From a virus, in the IMG/VR virus record IMGVR_UViG_3300037502_000790, positions 1 to 52,392 of that record: a stretch of 52,392 nt of DNA. The stretch is one strand, 5' to 3'. Under the pieces are notes generated by a model. It was given only the letters and a program-made list of their open reading frames with translations, was not told where the DNA came from and made no database searches. Numbering within the stretch: position 1 is the stretch's first letter; every line of letters begins with the position of its first letter. Below, in pieces: positions 38,778 through 46,887 of this stretch. Made by a program: the position numbers and the translations under genes.

Positions 38778-40471
38778 CGCAGGAACCCCGAGCCCTGCCC
38801 CGCAGGAATGGTGAATCGCCCTGAGTGCTTGTCCCACTCGAGGAACGTTTGCCCCAGCTGACCCAACCACCTCGACCTGATCTTCTGCACGTGTACCTCG
38901 GAGTAGGCGTGAGGATCAGACTTGTCACGGTGGATCGCAATGATGTTGTCTGCCTTGTTGAAGAAGTGCGCCGACCCTGCTACGTCATAGCCAGTGGGTA
39001 CCGGGTACTTTCCATCCATCCCCTTCTGCAACTTGGTGGGGTGCGCCACAAGCCAGATGTGAATACCCATCATTCGAGCGAAGCCACGCAGCTGCGCCAA
39101 GAAGTCGGAGATGTACTCCGTCTCGGAGATGCCATCCTTCCTGTGGGTGTGGGTTATCTCGTTGTAGGGATCGATGATCAGACCCTTCATCCCGTAGCGC
39201 TTGACCATCAGCTTGGCTTTAGCCAGAAGGGAATCAAGTGTCCGATCCTCAGGCATGACGAACTTGAAGAAGACGCCGACCCATTCCTTGGCCTCCTCAT
39301 ACTCTTCCTTCGTCATCTTGTGCAGCCGCTTACCAGCGTACTTCTCCATTAGCTTGGCAGCGTGGTAGGTGATGGGTTGATTCTCTGGAGAGCACACGCC
39401 AATGACCCAGTGGTGGACACGAGTCATGTTCATTGCCAGCGCGTCAAGCCACTCGGACTTTCCCATGCCGGGGACACCGGTCACTAAAGTCCACTGCCCT
39501 TCCATCGGGCGGTAGAAGTCATCGACGTTCGCCCAGCCGGTCGTCAAGCCGGGAGGCAAACCCTCGGTGTAGATCTGGTCAAGGTCGCTGCCGAAAGCAT
39601 CCAGCTCGAAGATGCCATCGACAGGGAAAGGAACTGCGTTCTTTATGCAGTCGGAGAGAACCTCTTTGCCAAGCTTGATGAGCACATCGTTGGCGTCCTT
39701 GCAATCCTCCGGCCACTGAACGCGGTAGCACCGCTCTTTGCCAAGGCGACGTGCAAGCTCCTCCTCCAACTTCCGCCCCGGTACATCACTGTCAACAGCG
39801 AGAATAAACTTCTCGACCGACTCGATACTCGGATCTTCGACATCGAGGTACGAGAACTTCTTTTCAAAATTCGTTGCATTGCCAGTTGGCGCTCCGTCCG
39901 GTACAGAGATCGCGTGGCGGAAACCAGCAACTTCCAGCGCCAAAGCATCAAACTCTCCTTCTGTGATGATCGTGCACTTCGGATCGATGTCGTCATACTT
40001 GTACCATGTCTTCTCTGCGCCACCCTCTTGGGTGAAGTACTTGTTCTTGTCCCGGTATTTCACGTTGACGATCTCTCCGTGCTTGATGAACGGAAAGGCG
40101 ATGCACATAACCTCCTCTTCACGCTGAGGCATGTACTTCTTCATCATCGAGATCTGATTGCGAGCGGCTACCTCAGGCGTGATGCCCCGCTCTGCCAAGT
40201 AGTTCATGCCACTCTCCGTGAGGAGCTGCGCCTTGAACTCAGGCTTACGATAGTTCTTCGCGCCCGATGCGTAGGGCTTCATGTAGTTCCCTTTCCCTAT
40301 TGATCCCGACCAACCGCAGTGCCAGCAGTTGTACATGCCCTTGTCGATGTTGACGTTTAGGCATGGATACGATCGTTTCTTTCTTGTGTGGGAACACTGA
40401 GGACAAACAGTCTTGATCTCGCCAGAAAACTTGCCCCTGACATCAATACCTAGATCACTCCACGACTTCAT
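38774..40471 (-). CDS. Bifunctional primase-helicase, T7 gp4-like (565 aa)
   Basis: N-terminal zinc ribbon C23-C26 and C49-C52 (CPQC, CWHC), TOPRIM domain with TEGEFDAL (E171/E173) and AVDSDVPG (D227/D229), then a DnaB-type helicase with Walker A GVPGMGKS (332-339) and a downstream MKGLIIDPYNEIT segment. It primes and unwinds at the replication fork. ATG at 40471 has AAGGGTGAGTT upstream; a consensus promoter lies about 300 nt upstream. Confidence 0.93.
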   Translation of the reverse strand: MKSWSDLGIDVRGKFSGEIKTVCPQCSHTRKKRSYPCLNVNIDKGMYNCWHCGWSGSIGKGNYMKPYASGAKNYRKPEFKAQLLTESGMNYLAERGITPEVAARNQISMMKKYMPQREEEVMCIAFPFIKHGEIVNVKYRDKNKYFTQEGGAEKTWYKYDDIDPKCTIITEGEFDALALEVAGFRHAISVPDGAPTGNATNFEKKFSYLDVEDPSIESVEKFILAVDSDVPGRKLEEELARRLGKERCYRVQWPEDCKDANDVLIKLGKEVLSDCIKNAVPFPVDGIFELDAFGSDLDQIYTEGLPPGLTTGWANVDDFYRPMEGQWTLVTGVPGMGKSEWLDALAMNMTRVHHWVIGVCSPENQPITYHAAKLMEKYAGKRLHKMTKEEYEEAKEWVGVFFKFVMPEDRTLDSLLAKAKLMVKRYGMKGLIIDPYNEITHTHRKDGISETEYISDFLAQLRGFARMMGIHIWLVAHPTKLQKGMDGKYPVPTGYDVAGSAHFFNKADNIIAIHRDKSDPHAYSEVHVQKIRSRWLGQLGQTFLEWDKHSGRFTIPAGQGSGFLR

Positions 40472-40565
40472 AACTCACCCTTCTTATAGTTCTTCTTCAA
40501 CCGGTTTGTTTTTTATTCCGGTATCAATCTATGTAACTATGTTTAAATAACCCTTCCTCTATGGT

Positions 40566-40600
40566 GAAGACGTACCTAGCCCATCCTTAGGTACGCCTTC
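40566..40600 (-). promoter_or_regulatory. Leader hairpin of the primase-helicase transcript
   Basis: CGTACCTA pairs perfectly with TAGGTACG, extended by GAAG/CTTC across one mismatch; 9-nt loop. No long T run on either strand, so an antitermination or attenuation element is likelier than a simple terminator. Confidence 0.55.
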
Positions 40601-40773
40601 AGCACGTTTCCTCTACGGAGCCAGACATGCACCCGACAGACTTGCGCTCACGGGGATCTATCTTCGCCACCCCTGTCCTTCTTCCCGAGCTAACCCACAG
40701 TAAGGACTCTTGATGGTTACGCTGCCGTTGGTTTACCCCGACCATAACCACGCAATCATTTCTGATGTGATGA

Positions 40774-40802
40774 AGTATAAGCGGGACTGATATGCAAGTC
40801 AA
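40774..40802 (-). promoter_or_regulatory. Sigma-70 promoter for the leftward replication operon
   Basis: Minus-strand TTGACT (40797-40802), 17-nt spacer, TATACT (40774-40779). One of the best matches to a host promoter in the window. Confidence 0.78.
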
Positions 40803-40810
40803 CGGTAACA

Positions 40811-40844
40811 TGTATTGACAGCGTGGTTAATACAGGTGTTGAAT
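40811..40844 (+). promoter_or_regulatory. Repressor promoter and operator
   Basis: TTGACA at 40815-40820 with a weaker TTGAAT 18 nt later. An inverted repeat TGTATT (40811-40816) / AATACA (40829-40834) overlaps the -35, a plausible CI operator next to the divergent promoter. Confidence 0.6.
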
Positions 40845-40874
40845 TGCGCCTTTGTAGCGCACACAGGGGGGCTT

Positions 40875-41540
40875 ATGCCTAACCGCAATCTGAACAAAGA
40901 CGAGCTTGAAGATGCCAGACGACTCCGCCAACTCTGGAAAGACAAGAAGGACGAGCTTCACTTATCGCAAGTGAAAGCAGCGAAGGAGCTTGGGTATAAC
41001 AGCCAAGGTGCTGTGTCCCAGTTTCTGAACGGTAAGGTCGGCCTCAACTTTCAAGCTGTTGCTAAGTTCGCAAAACTACTCAGGGTTACTGTTGGGGAGA
41101 TCTCGCCTCGGTTTGCCCATCTAGTGGAGAAGCCAATCGCCCCAGCTCTAGACCGGTATGTAGCGCCTGAGACGGGATCAATAGGGGGCGTTCACACCGA
41201 CATCACCGTAGACTGGTTTGCCTTCTCTAAAGACTTCTGCGCTAGCCTTGGGGTGCAGCCAGAGAACTTGAAGACTGTTCGACTCACCGATGACTCTTTT
41301 AAGGAGTTTCCTATCGGCACAGTATTCTTGGTAGACGACAGCTTTCAGCCGAAGCCGGAGCCCGGCGTGTACTTGTTCCAACAGGGCAACACGATCGTTG
41401 CTAGGCGGGTAGCTGTTGGTGACAAGATAACTATTAGCGCTGGCCGGGGGAAGACTCAAGAGATCGACCCTGAAGCATTTCAACTATTACGTGTTATTGG
41501 TCGCGTAGTAAGTGCTTTTTCTACAACATCAAAGGCTTAG
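40875..41540 (+). CDS. CI-like repressor: HTH plus S24-like domain (221 aa)
   Basis: ATG 40875 with GGGGGG upstream. The N-terminal HTH contains KAAKELGYNSQGAVSQFLNG. The C-terminal part resembles LexA/CI S24 domains: LTDDSFKEFPIGTVFLVDDS and GNTIVARRVAVGDK. The usual GDSM is DDSF (Ser kept), and the Lys expected in the second motif appears as Arg/Ala. It may therefore dimerise without self-cleavage. Divergent promoters and an operator upstream support a lysogeny repressor. Confidence 0.85.
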   Translation: MPNRNLNKDELEDARRLRQLWKDKKDELHLSQVKAAKELGYNSQGAVSQFLNGKVGLNFQAVAKFAKLLRVTVGEISPRFAHLVEKPIAPALDRYVAPETGSIGGVHTDITVDWFAFSKDFCASLGVQPENLKTVRLTDDSFKEFPIGTVFLVDDSFQPKPEPGVYLFQQGNTIVARRVAVGDKITISAGRGKTQEIDPEAFQLLRVIGRVVSAFSTTSKA

Positions 41541-41563
41541 GGTATTTTTTTGTTGATAGGGTA

Positions 41564-41591
41564 TTGACGCCGCTAATATTTGCTCTATACT
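41564..41591 (+). promoter_or_regulatory. Sigma-70 promoter for the recombination operon
   Basis: TTGACG (41564-41569), 16-nt spacer, TATACT (41586-41591), then ERF at 41623. The -35 context GTATTGAC also occurs at the repressor promoter, suggesting a shared operator half-site. Confidence 0.72.
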
Positions 41592-41622
41592 TGCACCCAC
41601 AAACAACAAGTATGGAGGGTGT

Positions 41623-42255
41623 ATGGATGGGCAAAAGAGTCCCCATGTCCTGATAGGCATCAAGCAAGTGATGCAGGCGTTTGCTGATAAAGGCATCGCC
41701 AAGTCCCACAAAAACGAATCCCAAGGCTTTAAGTTTCGAGGCATCGACGATGTGATGAACCGCATGGCTCAGCATCTCGTCGAGGCCGGTCTTGTCATTG
41801 TCCCGAATATTAGGAATCGTGAAGTTTATGAGCGTGTTAATAGTCGAGGCAATCCCCTCTTCTATGTGACCGTTCAAGTGGACTTCACCATCTGGTCAGC
41901 CGTAGATGGCAGCAGTGTTGTGTGCTCGGTGCCGGGCGAAGCTATGGACTCTGGCGACAAGGCAACCAACAAAGCGCTGTCGATCGCCTACAAGTACATG
42001 GCGTTCCAGCTCTTCGCCATCCCGATTGATGAGGATCCTGACCGCCACACCCATGAAGTCGGCAGATCCCCTGACAAGACACTAGCTCCCAGCGACATCG
42101 ACATCATTCGCAAGCTAATGGCAAACACCGATGTGACGGAAGCAAAGCTGCTGGAGATCTACAAAGTGACCAGCATCGAGCAGATACCGATTAGCAAGAT
42201 GGCGGAGATCACATCGAACCTGCAGAAACGAATCAAACAAGCGGAGGAAGCATGA
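41623..42255 (+). CDS. erf: ERF-family single-strand annealing recombinase (210 aa)
   Basis: ATG at 41623 with GGAGGGTGT upstream. The ERF pattern is clear: FRGIDDVMNRMAQHLVEAGL, YVTVQVDFTIWSAVDG and PGEAMDSGDKATNKALSIAY followed by YKYMAFQLFAIP. It anneals complementary strands and partners the exonuclease encoded downstream. The C-terminal 60 residues are a variable helical tail. Confidence 0.9.
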   Translation: MDGQKSPHVLIGIKQVMQAFADKGIAKSHKNESQGFKFRGIDDVMNRMAQHLVEAGLVIVPNIRNREVYERVNSRGNPLFYVTVQVDFTIWSAVDGSSVVCSVPGEAMDSGDKATNKALSIAYKYMAFQLFAIPIDEDPDRHTHEVGRSPDKTLAPSDIDIIRKLMANTDVTEAKLLEIYKVTSIEQIPISKMAEITSNLQKRIKQAEEA

Positions 42256-42512
42256 AGCAATACAACAACATCTCAGTATTCAAAGCCAAGCCAAGCCAGA
42301 ACGCGAAGGCTCCACAGTTCAACGTCGTCATTGAGATGGCGGACGGAACCAAGTGGCGCGGCGGTCTCTGGGAAGCAACATCCAAGGCTGGCACGAAATA
42401 CCTGCGCGGCTCACTCGATGAGGACACCGGCAACGGTGATCAGCCTCGCGCATCCAAGCGCAACGACGACCCACCCTTTGAGCCAAACAACAACAGTTTG
42501 GTTGACTGGTGA
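42252..42512 (+). CDS. Small recombination-operon protein (86 aa)
   Basis: ATG at 42252 with GCGGAGGAAGC upstream, overlapping the ERF stop. A single beta-rich domain (PQFNVVIEMADGTKWRGGLW) and an acidic, disordered tail (ASKRNDDPPFEPNNNSLVDW) with a terminal Asp-Trp. Acidic tails with aromatic ends occur in ssDNA-binding proteins, so an SSB-like role is possible. Confidence 0.65.
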   Translation: MKQYNNISVFKAKPSQNAKAPQFNVVIEMADGTKWRGGLWEATSKAGTKYLRGSLDEDTGNGDQPRASKRNDDPPFEPNNNSLVDW

Positions 42513-42878
42513 GATCGCTGGCCTCGGGGGTCATAGGTATTGCAGATGCTCCCGCCGACCCGAGGCGTATTAAAGAGGCGGGGAAAGACTCCTTTCCCTC
42601 GGGCAACCGGGGTTTTGAACCCGTAACGTCAGGGCAATCTGCATCGGCGTGACACTGGAGAGACAGCCGGAGGAGTTAGCGCCCCTCCGGACCAAGACGC
42701 ATGGGGATTGGATAGACACTGCTATCGGCTCACCGTTGAAAGAATACGGACAAGTTGGCCCGACAGAAACGCCAGTCCCCAGTCGTGTTGGTGGTGAGCG
42801 CAGCACCTTGGGCCGTAATGGGCCGAGCCAACCCGCAGCGGGGGCGGACTGCGCACCTGTACCGATTTAGGAGATTGT
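42513..42878 (+). other. 366-nt noncoding, hairpin-rich segment
   Basis: Stems: GCCTCGGGGGTC/GACCCGAGGC (42521-42566), GGGAAAG-ACTC-CTTTCCC (42581-42598), CGGG-G-TT/AACCCG (42608-42623), CCGGAGG/CCTCCGG (42667-42690) and a GTTGGCCC/GGGCCGAGCCAAC pairing further on. A GTG-started frame (42649-42870) shows no protein-like pattern. Candidate structured RNA or regulatory leader for the downstream recombination genes. Confidence 0.5.
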
Positions 42879-43163
42879 GTGGACAAACAAGAAGAGAAGA
42901 TGCCAAGCAAGGTGTACATGAGCGAAATGCTGGCGCGGGTGAAGAAAGCTACGTACACCCTCATGCCGGGCACGACGACTACCTTCTGCCAGCTGGAGAT
43001 GGTCAACGGTTACACCGTATGGGGCAAGAGCGCATGCGTTGATCCGAATGAATACAGCCATGCCCTCGGTGAGAAGTATGCCTTCGAAGATGCGGTCAAT
43101 CAGCTGTGGCCGCTGGAGGGATATCTCTTGGCAGAGCGCCGCTATCAAGCAGGGCTGGCATGA
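42879..43163 (+). CDS. Gp49-family protein (N4 gp49/Sf6 gp66 like, 94 aa)
   Basis: GTG start at 42879 with TTAGGAGATT upstream; ATG at 42900 is an alternative. The family pattern is visible: YMSEMLARVKKATYTLMPGT, TTFCQLEMVNGYTVWGKSA and a final LWPLEGYLLAERRY. Common in phage early regions; function unknown. Confidence 0.82.
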   Translation: MDKQEEKMPSKVYMSEMLARVKKATYTLMPGTTTTFCQLEMVNGYTVWGKSACVDPNEYSHALGEKYAFEDAVNQLWPLEGYLLAERRYQAGLA

Positions 43164-44032
43164 ATCTTACCAATATCCACGACTTGCCTCAGGCGCTGGT
43201 CGATGCGGTAAGGAATGATCCTTACACGGGCGGCGGGGACATCTCGGTCACCAAGCTGATCGACTCGGCGCAGCGTCGCGTCCTGCTCAAGAAGTTCGGC
43301 GCGTCGGTAGTAGAGGATGTCAGTGAGCGCATCTGGTCTTTGCTTGGTCAGGCTGTGCATACCATCCTCGAGCGAGCCAACAAGTCCGACATTGTCGAAG
43401 AGCGTCTGTACGCTGACGTGGAGGGTTGGTCTTTGTCTGGTCAGTTCGATCGGATGGATTTGCGTAACGAGACATTAGACGACTACAAGTGCACGAGTGT
43501 GTACAAGGTGATGATGTCTGACATGAAGGAGTGGGAGCGCCAGCTCAATGTGCTGCGTTGGTTGGCGATTCAAAACGGTTACAAGGTAGAGCGTCTTAGG
43601 ATCATTGCGATCCTGAGGGATTGGCGCAAGTCTGATGCAAAGCGTAAGCAAGACTATCCACAAAAGCCGGTAGCCACCATTGATATCCCGGTCTGGCCGC
43701 TTGATGAAACATATCAGTACATAAGAGATCGTATTAGCTTACACCAAGCAGCAGAAGCGGGTGGCACACTTATTGTGTGTACTGATGAAGAGCGATGGTA
43801 TGCGGGTACGACTTACGCGCTGATGAAACCGGGCGGCAAACGAGCAATAAAGATATTCGAAAGGAAGGAAGATGCTGAATCCGCACTCACTGACAGCACA
43901 GTTATTGAAGAGAGGCGCGGAGGATACAGACGATGTGAAGAGTACTGCGAAGTGTCTGAGTTCTGCGAACAGTATCAGTCTAGTCGGGAAAACTCTGAGC
44001 CTACCTTCTGGGAAAGTGGTGAGGGTAGTTGA
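43160..44032 (+). CDS. Cas4/RecB-like PDDEXK exonuclease (290 aa)
   Basis: The catalytic pattern of the RecB/Cas4 group: GQAVH (H67), GQFDRMD (D97) and DDYK (D108, K110). A C-terminal Cys cluster (RRCEEYCEVSEFCEQY) could bind an iron-sulfur cluster. ATG 43160 chosen, overlapping the Gp49 stop. Encoded with ERF, it is the likely 5'-end resection partner of the annealing protein. Confidence 0.84.
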   Translation: MNLTNIHDLPQALVDAVRNDPYTGGGDISVTKLIDSAQRRVLLKKFGASVVEDVSERIWSLLGQAVHTILERANKSDIVEERLYADVEGWSLSGQFDRMDLRNETLDDYKCTSVYKVMMSDMKEWERQLNVLRWLAIQNGYKVERLRIIAILRDWRKSDAKRKQDYPQKPVATIDIPVWPLDETYQYIRDRISLHQAAEAGGTLIVCTDEERWYAGTTYALMKPGGKRAIKIFERKEDAESALTDSTVIEERRGGYRRCEEYCEVSEFCEQYQSSRENSEPTFWESGEGS

Positions 44033-44195
44033 AGAAACAGGGCGGGGGTCCTACAGATGTATGTATGACTTGCCTGAAGTTGAGTCATATGTAGGGATGA
44101 CAAAAGAGCAGCTGCACGAAGCTCGCAAGGTGGAGTTCAGCGATAAGTTTCTAATCAATTTTGGTGAGGAGGTTGAGTGGAATTTCAAAAACTAA
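44016..44195 (+). CDS. Small protein, start uncertain (about 59 aa)
   Basis: The frame is open from 43872 but overlaps the exonuclease; a GTG at 44016 is the likely start. Acidic, with YRCMYDLPEVESYVGMTKEQ. Overlaps the next gene by 19 nt. Function unknown. Confidence 0.5.
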   Translation: MVRVVEETGRGSYRCMYDLPEVESYVGMTKEQLHEARKVEFSDKFLINFGEEVEWNFKN

Positions 44196-44374
44196 TGGAC
44201 GTTGAAGAGGCCGCTGACTATGTCGGCCTGTCCACGTTTACCGTGCGTAGGCTGGCAAAAAACGGGGCGCTTCCCGCCGCGAAAATCGGCAGAGCATATC
44301 GTTTCAAAAAAGAGGATATCGATACTTATCTAAGAACTCAATACAAGGGGGAGCTGCATGGGTCAACGGCTTGA
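44177..44374 (+). CDS. HTH protein, excisionase-like (65 aa)
   Basis: GTG at 44177 after GAGGAGG. A single HTH_17/MerR-like domain: MDVEEAADYVGLSTFTVRRL and KIGRAYRFKKEDIDTYL. Size and position upstream of the integrase suggest an Xis-type directionality factor, though such proteins also serve as repressors. It could bind the integrase promoter palindrome at 45771 or the repeats at 46971-47254. Confidence 0.75.
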   Translation: MEFQKLMDVEEAADYVGLSTFTVRRLAKNGALPAAKIGRAYRFKKEDIDTYLRTQYKGELHGSTA

Positions 44375-44609
44375 AAATCAACAGTTGGTTGAGGGGATCA
44401 TTCGTGAGTGGATAGCGATGAGCGTCGCGCAACCAGAGATCACTAGCGATGTTTGGTTGAGGGCAATTGGGTTGATGGGCGGATTGACACTACATCTATC
44501 CGGTGTCTCTGAAGATCAAGCTGAGGGCGCAATGATGATTGTCTCTCAGATGGCGATGGAAGCCTATCGAAAAGCGCCGGAAGCAGAGCTAAGAGCAACC
44601 GTTCAGTGA
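44358..44609 (+). CDS. Small helical protein (83 aa)
   Basis: ATG at 44358 with AGGGGGAGCTGC upstream. Helical: LENQQLVEGIIREWIAMSVA, GVSEDQAEGAMMIVSQMAME. Unassigned. Confidence 0.7.
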   Translation: MGQRLENQQLVEGIIREWIAMSVAQPEITSDVWLRAIGLMGGLTLHLSGVSEDQAEGAMMIVSQMAMEAYRKAPEAELRATVQ

Positions 44610-44610
44610 G

Positions 44611-44949
44611 ATGCAGAACTGTCCAAAGTGTGAGGCGAAGACCGACGTTTATGACTCTCGCCTATCAATCGAGGGAGAGTTTCGTCGCAAGCGCAAGTGC
44701 CGGGGTTGCGGCTACCGATACGCAACCATTGAGGTGCTGGACACTGCTCGTCCACTAGATGAGAGACAGCCCAAACCAAAAGTGCCACCAAAGCCCAAGA
44801 GGGTTACAGCTTCCAAGCTGGTGAAGCCAGCAAGAGTAGTCAAAGAGAAGCGGGTCAGGCGGCTCGATGACGATGACTATGAAGTCGGTTCAGTCGAGTA
44901 CGAGATTCAGGACATAGCAAGAGAGCTGGGGATTGGAGACTTCACGTGA
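44611..44949 (+). CDS. NrdR-like zinc-ribbon protein without ATP cone (112 aa)
   Basis: The N-terminus matches the NrdR zinc ribbon: NCPKCEAKTDVYDSR (C4, C7), GEFRRKRKCRGCGYRYATIE (C30, C33). The usual ATP-cone domain is absent; the rest is basic, Pro/Lys-rich sequence (KPKVPPKPKRVTASKLVKPA) and an acidic C-terminus. Probably a DNA-binding regulator derived from NrdR. Confidence 0.8.
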   Translation: MQNCPKCEAKTDVYDSRLSIEGEFRRKRKCRGCGYRYATIEVLDTARPLDERQPKPKVPPKPKRVTASKLVKPARVVKEKRVRRLDDDDYEVGSVEYEIQDIARELGIGDFT

Positions 44950-45308
44950 GCGATAGACCTGAAGAATGGACTGCTGACGATATGGCATACAGGCCGGGAG
45001 GGTTGTCGCAGCCAGACCTAGCCAAAGTTGGAGAAGTTGGTGTTTGGGGTGAAGAGCTAGCGCAGACGCCTGTAGCGCAAGTCCACGTTGCCGAGGATTA
45101 CTACCCTCACGTTGTTTGGATGGAAGGCATCAACGCTGTTTGTTTTGACCAACAGTATTTGTACATAACCCCACCACAGCGCGAATGGAAAGGGCTGACG
45201 ACTGCTGAACGCAAGGCGTTATGGAACGCAACAAAAAAGCCTAGCGAGTTCGCGGAAATGGTTGAGGCTAAGTTGAAGGAGAAAAACGCATGGACATGCA
45301 AGAACTAG
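44946..45308 (+). CDS. Unknown early protein (120 aa)
   Basis: GTG at 44946 overlapping the previous stop. Mixed protein with QVHVAEDYYPHVVWMEGINA, FDQQYLYITPPQREWKGLTT and a C-terminal helix. No catalytic motif. Confidence 0.68.
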   Translation: MSDRPEEWTADDMAYRPGGLSQPDLAKVGEVGVWGEELAQTPVAQVHVAEDYYPHVVWMEGINAVCFDQQYLYITPPQREWKGLTTAERKALWNATKKPSEFAEMVEAKLKEKNAWTCKN

Positions 45309-45514
45309 CAAACCGAATGGACGCCACCGTGCAAGCAATGCTCAATTCTCAGAGCCGAGACCTTGCGGAGGCAACACTAATTAGAACGGCAGCAAGCCTT
45401 CTGGACAAGCTTGAGGATCGAGACAGTCAAATCAAGTCTCTCAGACTTCAGGTTGATGTAATGGCTAAAGAACTTTCAGAATTAAGGCAGCGTTTCACGG
45501 ATGATGGAAAGTGA
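45290..45514 (+). CDS. Helical early protein (74 aa)
   Basis: ATG at 45290 with AAGGAGAAAAACGC upstream, inside the previous gene's end. Coiled-coil-like C-terminus (DRDSQIKSLRLQVDVMAKEL). Unassigned. Confidence 0.68.
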   Translation: MDMQELANRMDATVQAMLNSQSRDLAEATLIRTAASLLDKLEDRDSQIKSLRLQVDVMAKELSELRQRFTDDGK

Positions 45515-45764
45515 CTTATTCGAAATACTCGAAGAACCGCAGGAAACCTTATTGGCGCAGCAACTAGCCGAGTGCCAGCAACGCTTCATCGCCCGTATTG
45601 AGGAAGCATTGAAGCTACGCACCAACAAGAAGGCTAGGAAAGAGCTGTATCAGAAATGGAGAAAGGAATTGGGAGACGACGCTGCGCGTGAGTCGGCCAA
45701 CTACGTTGAGGCCCTGCTGATGGGCAAGGTGGGCTGGCCTAAGTTCCATAAGCAAGCAAAGTGA
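45501..45764 (+). CDS. Helical early protein (87 aa)
   Basis: ATG at 45501 overlapping the previous gene. Helical and charged (AQQLAECQQRFIARIEEALK, KKARKELYQKWRKELGDDAA). Precedes the integrase promoter. Unassigned. Confidence 0.68.
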   Translation: MMESDLFEILEEPQETLLAQQLAECQQRFIARIEEALKLRTNKKARKELYQKWRKELGDDAARESANYVEALLMGKVGWPKFHKQAK

Positions 45765-45770
45765 TATCAG

Positions 45771-45801
45771 TACTTGTCAAGTATATCTCTGTGCTTATAC
45801 A
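45771..45801 (+). promoter_or_regulatory. Integrase promoter with palindromic operator
   Basis: TTGTCA (45774-45779), 16-nt spacer, TATACA (45796-45801). A perfect odd palindrome TACTTG-T-CAAGTA (45771-45783) covers the -35, so a dimeric regulator could block integrase transcription. Confidence 0.72.
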
Positions 45802-45834
45802 ATGCGCAGGCGTGTCCCCGGCTTGGAGGGGGTT

Positions 45835-46887
45835 ATGAAGTACTTCCAGCGTGGGAGCATTTGGTGGGGCCGGTGGAGCGTTAATGGTCAGCAGGTAAGG
45901 GTTTCCTCCCGCACCAGTAACGAGAAGCTAGCCAAAATTTACTTGGCTGATGAGTATGCCAAGTCGTTCAAAAAAGAACTGTTGAACGAGAAGCCTCGCA
46001 GGACTTGGAAAGAAGCAGTAGGCCGGTACCTTGAAGATCGTCAGCACCTGAGAACTATCGGGGCCTACGAGGATCACAAGGTCTGGTGGGATGGTGAGTT
46101 TGCTAAACGCAATGTTGTGTACATCGATCAGATCACGCCTGATGTTGTGCGCGAGATTCGTACTGCAGAGTTCAGCAGACCAAAACTTCGAGGTGGTGGT
46201 AAACGTAGTGCAGCAGATGTCAATCGCAAGATTGCTTTACTGCGAGCCGTTATACGTGCGGCGTACAAGGAGTACCGCTGGATCGATGGTGAGGCGCCGA
46301 TGTTCCGCTTCATCCCCGGCCAGACCGAACGGATGCGTCGGCTCCAACCTGAAGAAGTAGTCAGGCTGGCGAAGTCGCTACCTAAGGGGTACGCCGACTT
46401 GCTGTACATGGCAGTTGCTACAGGTCTTCGGCGCAGGAATGTGCTGAGGATGCGGTGGGATCAGATCGACTTCGGTCACCGCCTGTTGCGGGTGGATGGA
46501 GTGCAGATGAAGAACGGTGAGACGCTTGTGATCCCGTTGAACCAAATGGCGGTGGACATTATCCTGCGCCACAAGGACAACGGATCCGAGTGGGTGTTTC
46601 CCTTGAATGCGGGGAAGCCTCTTAACGAAATCTCATCGAAGATCTGGAGGCAAGCGCTTCAAAAAGCTGGCTTGGAAAATTTACGATGGCACGACATGCG
46701 TCATACGTGGGCGTCTCTGTTGCGCGAGAGTGGTGTTCCGATGGCCGACTTGAAAGAGTTAGGTGGGTGGAAAGATGCTCGTATGGTGGAGCGGTATGCT
46801 CACCTGAGTGTTGATCACTTGTCGAAACACGCCGTCGCAATTGACAGTGTGTTCGCGGTTGACAAGCGCCTAAAAGCGGTTGGTTGA
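45835..46887 (+). CDS. int: Tyrosine integrase (350 aa)
   Basis: ATG 45835 with GGAGGGGGTT upstream. Catalytic residues of tyrosine recombinases: R199 (ATGLRRRNVL), K226 (QMKNGETL), H286 and R289 (WHDMRHTWAS), W312 in the H/W position (GGWKDAR) and Y321 (VERYAHLS). The N-terminal about 60 residues are a basic, beta-rich arm-binding-type domain (WWGRWSVNGQQVRVSSRTSN). The stop codon abuts the 3' end of tRNA-Thr, a common integration target. Confidence 0.93.
   Translation: MKYFQRGSIWWGRWSVNGQQVRVSSRTSNEKLAKIYLADEYAKSFKKELLNEKPRRTWKEAVGRYLEDRQHLRTIGAYEDHKVWWDGEFAKRNVVYIDQITPDVVREIRTAEFSRPKLRGGGKRSAADVNRKIALLRAVIRAAYKEYRWIDGEAPMFRFIPGQTERMRRLQPEEVVRLAKSLPKGYADLLYMAVATGLRRRNVLRMRWDQIDFGHRLLRVDGVQMKNGETLVIPLNQMAVDIILRHKDNGSEWVFPLNAGKPLNEISSKIWRQALQKAGLENLRWHDMRHTWASLLRESGVPMADLKELGGWKDARMVERYAHLSVDHLSKHAVAIDSVFAVDKRLKAVG

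Larger units (their letters stand above)
40472..40874. other. 403-nt divergent immunity/control region
   Basis: No convincing gene. Contains the leftward promoter, the repressor promoter and operator, and a stem-loop at 40566-40600 in the leader of the primase-helicase transcript. Confidence 0.7.

Noticed and set aside
40599-40811. 70-aa minus-strand frame upstream of primase-helicase
   Set aside because: Covers promoter and hairpin DNA; no ribosome site and composition unlike the neighbours.
42649-42870. 73-aa GTG-started frame in the hairpin-rich gap
   Set aside because: Pro/Gly/Arg-rich with no protein-like pattern, no good ribosome site; sequence is better explained by stems.
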